A stretch of 64,000 nt of DNA from Pipra filicauda (taxonomy: Eukaryota > Chordata > Aves > Passeriformes > Pipridae), in contig NW_024104376.1 in the NCBI RefSeq assembly GCF_003945595.2, positions 3,720,001-3,784,000 of the forward strand, in the 5' to 3' direction. A program made the translations under genes and the position numbers. Under the pieces are notes generated by a model. The model was not told where the DNA came from and did not search any database. It worked only from the letters and a program-made list of their open reading frames with translations. How positions within the stretch are numbered: the stretch's first letter is position 1; each line of letters begins with the position of its first letter. Positions 60,550-64,000 of this stretch are shown here, one piece after another.

Positions 60550-61126
60550 GGAAAGGTAGAGAAGCTGTTGTTTGAGGTATCTAACCTTTCATGGTTCAGA
60601 GTAAGGTTTTGAATTTTAGAAGCACTTAATACTTGTTTCATGCTCAGTCTTTGGCTGGGTCCACAAGAGCAGCCTATATTTTCTTTCAATGCACTTGTTT
60701 ATGTGACAGTCTGCTATAAAGCAAATTTCTGCTGAACCTTCTGAAAAAAAGTCTGGTTCTCCTTCAGAACTCTTCACAGAGAGGATGACGATTTGCTACC
60801 ACTATCAGTTTCTCCTTTACACCTAGTGGGAGGGACAGATCTCAGGTTTCTAACCCCCCAATGATTTGTGTAGGTGTCAGCGTTACTCTGTGCAACAGAA
60901 AGTCTACCCTTTTACCCCATTTGATGATTTAAAAAGTTGGAAAATTGCATTCTCAGGAAACACATGAAGAGAATATAGGTGCTATTTCAAGGTATGTAAT
61001 AAAAATTCAGATTTAAGCCTGTCTTAGTGATCTTAATTCAACTCTGTTATTGATACAATAATTAAAGAAGTCTTTACACACCATTTTTTTCATGCCAAAA
61101 ATTGTGTCATATTCATTATATAATAT
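60550..61126. other. AT-rich flank of the CR1 insertion
   Basis: No gene, no CR1 ORF1 and no CR1 5' UTR is recognisable between 60550 and the CR1 boundary. The last 60 bases before the element are very AT-rich (TTATATAATATA), a plausible insertion target. Confidence 0.5.
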
Positions 61127-63250
61127 ATGTGTGCTCAGGACTACAGAGCAAAAAGAAGAACCCCTAGAATAAATACAGGCCAAAGTATGTACACCAATGC
61201 ACGCAGTATGGGAAACAAACAAGAGGAGCTGGAAGCCATAGTGCAGCAGGAAAACTATGACATAGTTGCTGTCACAGAAACGTGGTGGGATGACTCACAC
61301 GACTGGAGTGCTGCTATGGGGGGCTACAAGCTCTTCAGAAAGGACAGGCAGGGTAGGAGAGGTGGAGGGGTGGCTTTATATGTTAGAGAGTCTCTTGACT
61401 CTGTTGAAGTTGAGGTCAGCAGTGACAAGGTTGAGTGCCTGTGGACCAGAATCAGGGGGAAGGCCTACAAGGCTGACATCCTTGTGGGTGTCTGTTACAG
61501 ACCGCCCAACCAGGATGATGAAGGAGATGAATTATTCTACAAGCAGCTGGCAGATGTCTCAAAATCTCCAGCCCTTGTGCTCATGGGTGACTTTAACCTG
61601 CCGGATATCTGCTGGGAGCTTCATACTGCAGAGAAGAGGCAGTCAAGGAGGTTCCTGGAGTGTATAGAGGATAATTTCCTTCATCAACTGGTAAATGAGC
61701 CTACCAGGGGTAAGGCCCCACTAGACCTACTGTTTACAAACAGAGAGGGGCTGGTGGATGATGTAGTGGTTGGAGGCCGCCTGGGGCATAGTGACCACGA
61801 AATAATAGAATTTTCAATCCTTAGGGATGTAAGGAGAGCCATCATTAAAACTTCTACTCTGGACTTCCGGAGGGCAGATTTTGGCCTATTCAAAAAACTA
61901 ATTCAGGGCATACCCTGGGAAACAACCCTTAAAGGCAAGGGGGTCCAGGAGGGATGGACATGCTTCAAACAGGCAATTTTGAGCGCACAGGAACAGGCTA
62001 TTCCAGTGTGCCGAAAGGCCAGCCGGAGGGGAAGACGGCCGGCTTGGTTAAATAGGGAGGTTCTGAAAGAAATCAGGGATAAAAAGAAAGTTTACAGACT
62101 GTGGAAAAAAGGGCTGGCTACTTATGAAGAATTTACGAAGAGAGCTAGGTCATGCAGGAAAAAAATTAGGGAAAGAAAAGTGGAATTTGAAGTTAATTTG
62201 GCTAATTCAGTTAGGGATAACAAAAAGTCCTTTTATAAATACATTAATAGCAAAAGAAGGGGCAAGGAAAACCTCAATTCTCTGTTGGACTTGGAGGGAA
62301 ATATAGTTAACAAAGATAAGGAGAAGGCTGAGGTACTTAACACCTACTTTGCCTCAGTTTTTAGCAGTAAGACAGGTGGCCCTCAGAACAACTGGCCTCT
62401 AGAGCAGATAGACAGAGACAGAGAGCTGAATAGCCCTCCTGTATTCCAGGAGGATGTAGTTAGCAACTTACTGAGCCAGCTGGATCCTAACAAGTCTATG
62501 GGACCAGACGGGATCCATCCCAGGGTGATGAGGGAGCTGGCAGAAGAGCTTGCCAAACCGCTCTCCATCATCTTCCAACAGTCCTGGCTCTCTGGGAAGG
62601 TCCCAGATGATTGGAGGTTGGCGAATGTCACCCCAATCCACAAAAAAGGCTGCAAGCAGGACCCTGGCAACTACAGGCCTGTCAGCCTGACCTCGGTGCC
62701 TGGCAGGGTTATGGAGCAGATCATCCTGAGTGCAATCACACAGCACCTTCAGGATGGACAAGGGATTAGACCCAGCCAGCATGGGTTTAGGAGGGGCAGG
62801 TCCTGTCTGACCAACCTGATCTCTTTTTACGATCAGGTGACCCACCTGGTGGATGAGGGGAAGGCTGTGGATGTGGTCTATCTAGACTTCAGCAAGGCCT
62901 TTGACACTGTCTCCCATAATATACTCCTGGAAAAGCTGGTAGCCCATGGCTTGGACAAGTGTACCCTCTCCTGGATTAGGAGCTGGCTGGAGGGTCGGGC
63001 CCAGAGAGTGCTGGTGAATGGAGCTGCATCCAGCTGGCAGCCGGTCACCAGTGGTGTTCCCCAGGGGTCTGTGTTGGGTCCAGTCCTGTTTAATATCTTT
63101 ATTGATGATTTAGATGAGGGGATTGAGTCCATCATCAGCAAATTTGCTGATGACACCAAACTGGGAGGGAGTGTCGACCTGCTGGAAGGCAGGAGGGCTC
63201 TGCAGAGGGATCTGGATAGACTGAGAGATGGGCTGATTCCAATGGGATGA
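61127..63250 (+). pseudogene. CR1 ORF2, main part: AP-type endonuclease plus reverse transcriptase
   Basis: Open for 707 codons. In the intact family this protein nicks target DNA and reverse-transcribes its own RNA from the nick (target-primed reverse transcription) in the nucleus. Endonuclease motifs: [11 protein letters not shown] (22-32), TETWWDD (50-56), GDFNLPD (154-160) and SDHE (222-225), with the catalytic E, D/N and D/H residues present. A basic linker follows at about 290-410 (PAWLNRE 305-311). Reverse transcriptase motifs: GPDGIHPRV (459-467), NYRPVSLTS (515-523), YLDFSKAFD (585-593), [10 protein letters not shown] (643-652) and FADD (673-676). All catalytic aspartates are present. 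The frame then fails: after LDRL (696-699, ending at 63223) the expected family sequence continues in the next frame, implying loss of one G near 63223. The last eight codons and the stop at 63248-63250 are therefore out of frame. The ATG at 61127 may come partly from flanking DNA; ORF2 similarity is firm from about residue 20. Confidence 0.93.
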
Positions 63251-63945
63251 AGTTCAATAAAGCCAAGTGCCGGGTCCTGCACTTTGGCCACAACAACCCC
63301 CTGCAGCGCTACAGGCTGGGCACAGAGTGGCTGGAAAGCAGCCAGGCAGAAAGGGACCTGGGGGTACTAATTGACAGGAAGCTCAACATGAGCCAACAGT
63401 GTGCCCAGGTGGCCAAGAAGGCCAATGGGATCTTGTCCTGTATCAAAAATAGCGTGGCCAGCAGGAGCAGGGAAGTGATCCTTCCCCTGTACTCTGCGTT
63501 GGTGAGGCCACACCTTGAGTATTGTGTTCAGTTCTGGGCCCCTCAGTTCAGAAAGGATATTGAGGTGCTGGAGCGGGTCCAGAGAAGAGCAACAAGGCTG
63601 GTGAAGGGACTGGAGCATAAGTCCTATGGGGAGAGGCTGAGGGAGCTGGGGTTGTTTAGCCTGGAGAAGAGGAGGCTCAGAGGTGACCTCATCACCGTCT
63701 ATAACTACCTGAAGGGAAGTTCTAGCCAGGTGGGGGTTGGTCTCTTCTCTCAGGCACTCAGCAATAGGACAAGGGGGCACGGGCTTAAGCTCCGCCAGGG
63801 GAAATTTAAGTTGGATATCAGGAGAAAATTCTTTACAGAGAGAGTAATCAGGCATTGGAATGGGCTGCCCAGAGAGGTGGTGGATTCACCATCCCTGGAG
63901 ATTTTTAAACGCAGATTGGACGTGGCACTGAGTGCCATGATCTAG
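63247..63945 (+). pseudogene. CR1 ORF2, C-terminal part after the frameshift
   Basis: Continuation of the same ORF2 in the next reading frame. The frame is already correct from about 63223 (ERWADSNG precedes the first ATG at 63247), so that ATG is not a real start. It encodes 232 codons: [14 protein letters not shown] (1-14, end of the RT palm/thumb), [16 protein letters not shown] (34-49), [19 protein letters not shown] (81-99), [16 protein letters not shown] (142-157) and [17 protein letters not shown] (192-208), all typical CR1 C-terminal blocks, ending with TAG at 63943-63945. No internal stop. Together with the preceding frame it accounts for a whole ORF2 of about 930-940 residues, near the usual CR1 ORF2 size. 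Expression as one protein is not possible from this allele unless the frameshift is a sequencing error. Confidence 0.93.
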
Positions 63946-64000
63946 TAAATGGACTGGATTTGGACCAAGGGTTGGACTCGATGATCTCGGAGGTCTTTTC

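Larger units (their letters stand above)
61127..64000 (+). mobile_element. Young, nearly intact CR1 LINE (5'-truncated; 3' end beyond window)
   Basis: A plus-strand CR1 non-LTR retrotransposon of at least 2.87 kb. It contains almost the complete ORF2 (endonuclease, reverse transcriptase and C-terminal region), the stop at 63943-63945 and about 55 bp of 3' UTR that ends at the window edge in the conserved GGACTCGATGATCTCGGAGG segment; the terminal ATTCTATG-type repeats must lie just outside. The 5' boundary is near 61127: upstream DNA is unrelated and AT-rich, so ORF1 and the 5' UTR are missing. Only one frameshift and no other stop interrupts ORF2, in sharp contrast to the other CR1 copies here, which argues for recent insertion. 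GC content and codon use differ visibly from the flank. Confidence 0.95.

Noticed and set aside
62383..63291. Open frames of 95, 125 and 137 codons on the minus strand inside the young CR1
   Set aside because: They are antisense shadows of ORF2, whose high GC content and codon structure lower the frequency of stops on the opposite strand.
1..64000. CRISPR array, bacterial operon or phage-like system
   Set aside because: No regularly spaced direct repeats, no dense coding and no ribosome-binding-site-led gene series. The CR1 content and sparse coding point to vertebrate chromosomal DNA.

Overview
The window looks like a piece of vertebrate nuclear chromosome, most likely from a bird. It is AT-rich and sparsely coding. 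Its recognisable repeats are almost all CR1-clade LINEs, the dominant non-LTR retrotransposons of birds and other sauropsids, plus faint tRNA-derived SINE remnants. Recognisable repeats cover only roughly a tenth of the window, which fits a bird better than a crocodilian or turtle; this is an inference from composition. No host protein-coding gene, rRNA, functional tRNA or CRISPR array could be supported. Apart from the CR1 at the right edge, the open frames reach at most about 160 codons, which is about what chance predicts for 64 kb read in six frames.

Layout. 1-3.2 kb is unique AT-rich DNA with one possible SINE scrap. 3.2-5.2 kb holds a very old, stop-ridden CR1 ORF2 on the minus strand, running from the end of the endonuclease domain through the reverse transcriptase to the C-terminal region. 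5.3-19.2 kb is unique DNA. 19.2-19.55 kb holds two CR1 3' tails back to back in opposite orientation. 20.7-20.9 kb holds an inverted pair of MIR-like SINE tails. 28.2-28.5 kb is a small GC-rich island with a good splice-donor-like site. 29.66-30.35 kb is a 5'-truncated minus-strand CR1. About 32.25 kb has a tRNA-like (A box/B box) SINE head. 45.0-45.4 kb carries a CAG-rich stretch with a weak 48-bp periodicity. 46.9-47.2 kb has a 53-nt polypyrimidine tract followed by an AG, an open frame and a GTAAGT, so it is a candidate exon. 53.3-53.4 kb is a (GTTT)n/poly-T tract. 55.4 kb has another short CR1 tail. 61.1-64.0 kb is a nearly intact, plus-strand CR1 with complete-looking endonuclease and reverse transcriptase motifs, broken by one single-base deletion near 63223 and cut by the window edge just before its 3' terminus.

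The only genes with a clear biochemical role are therefore retrotransposon genes. CR1 ORF2 nicks chromosomal DNA with an apurinic-like endonuclease and copies its own RNA from the nick with its reverse transcriptase. The window samples several ages of this process: a fossil copy with eroded catalytic motifs, intermediate 5'-truncated tails, and a young copy one base away from an open ORF2. I did not find a previously undescribed biological system. The most useful follow-ups are the young CR1, the fossil CR1, the paired tails and the candidate exons.
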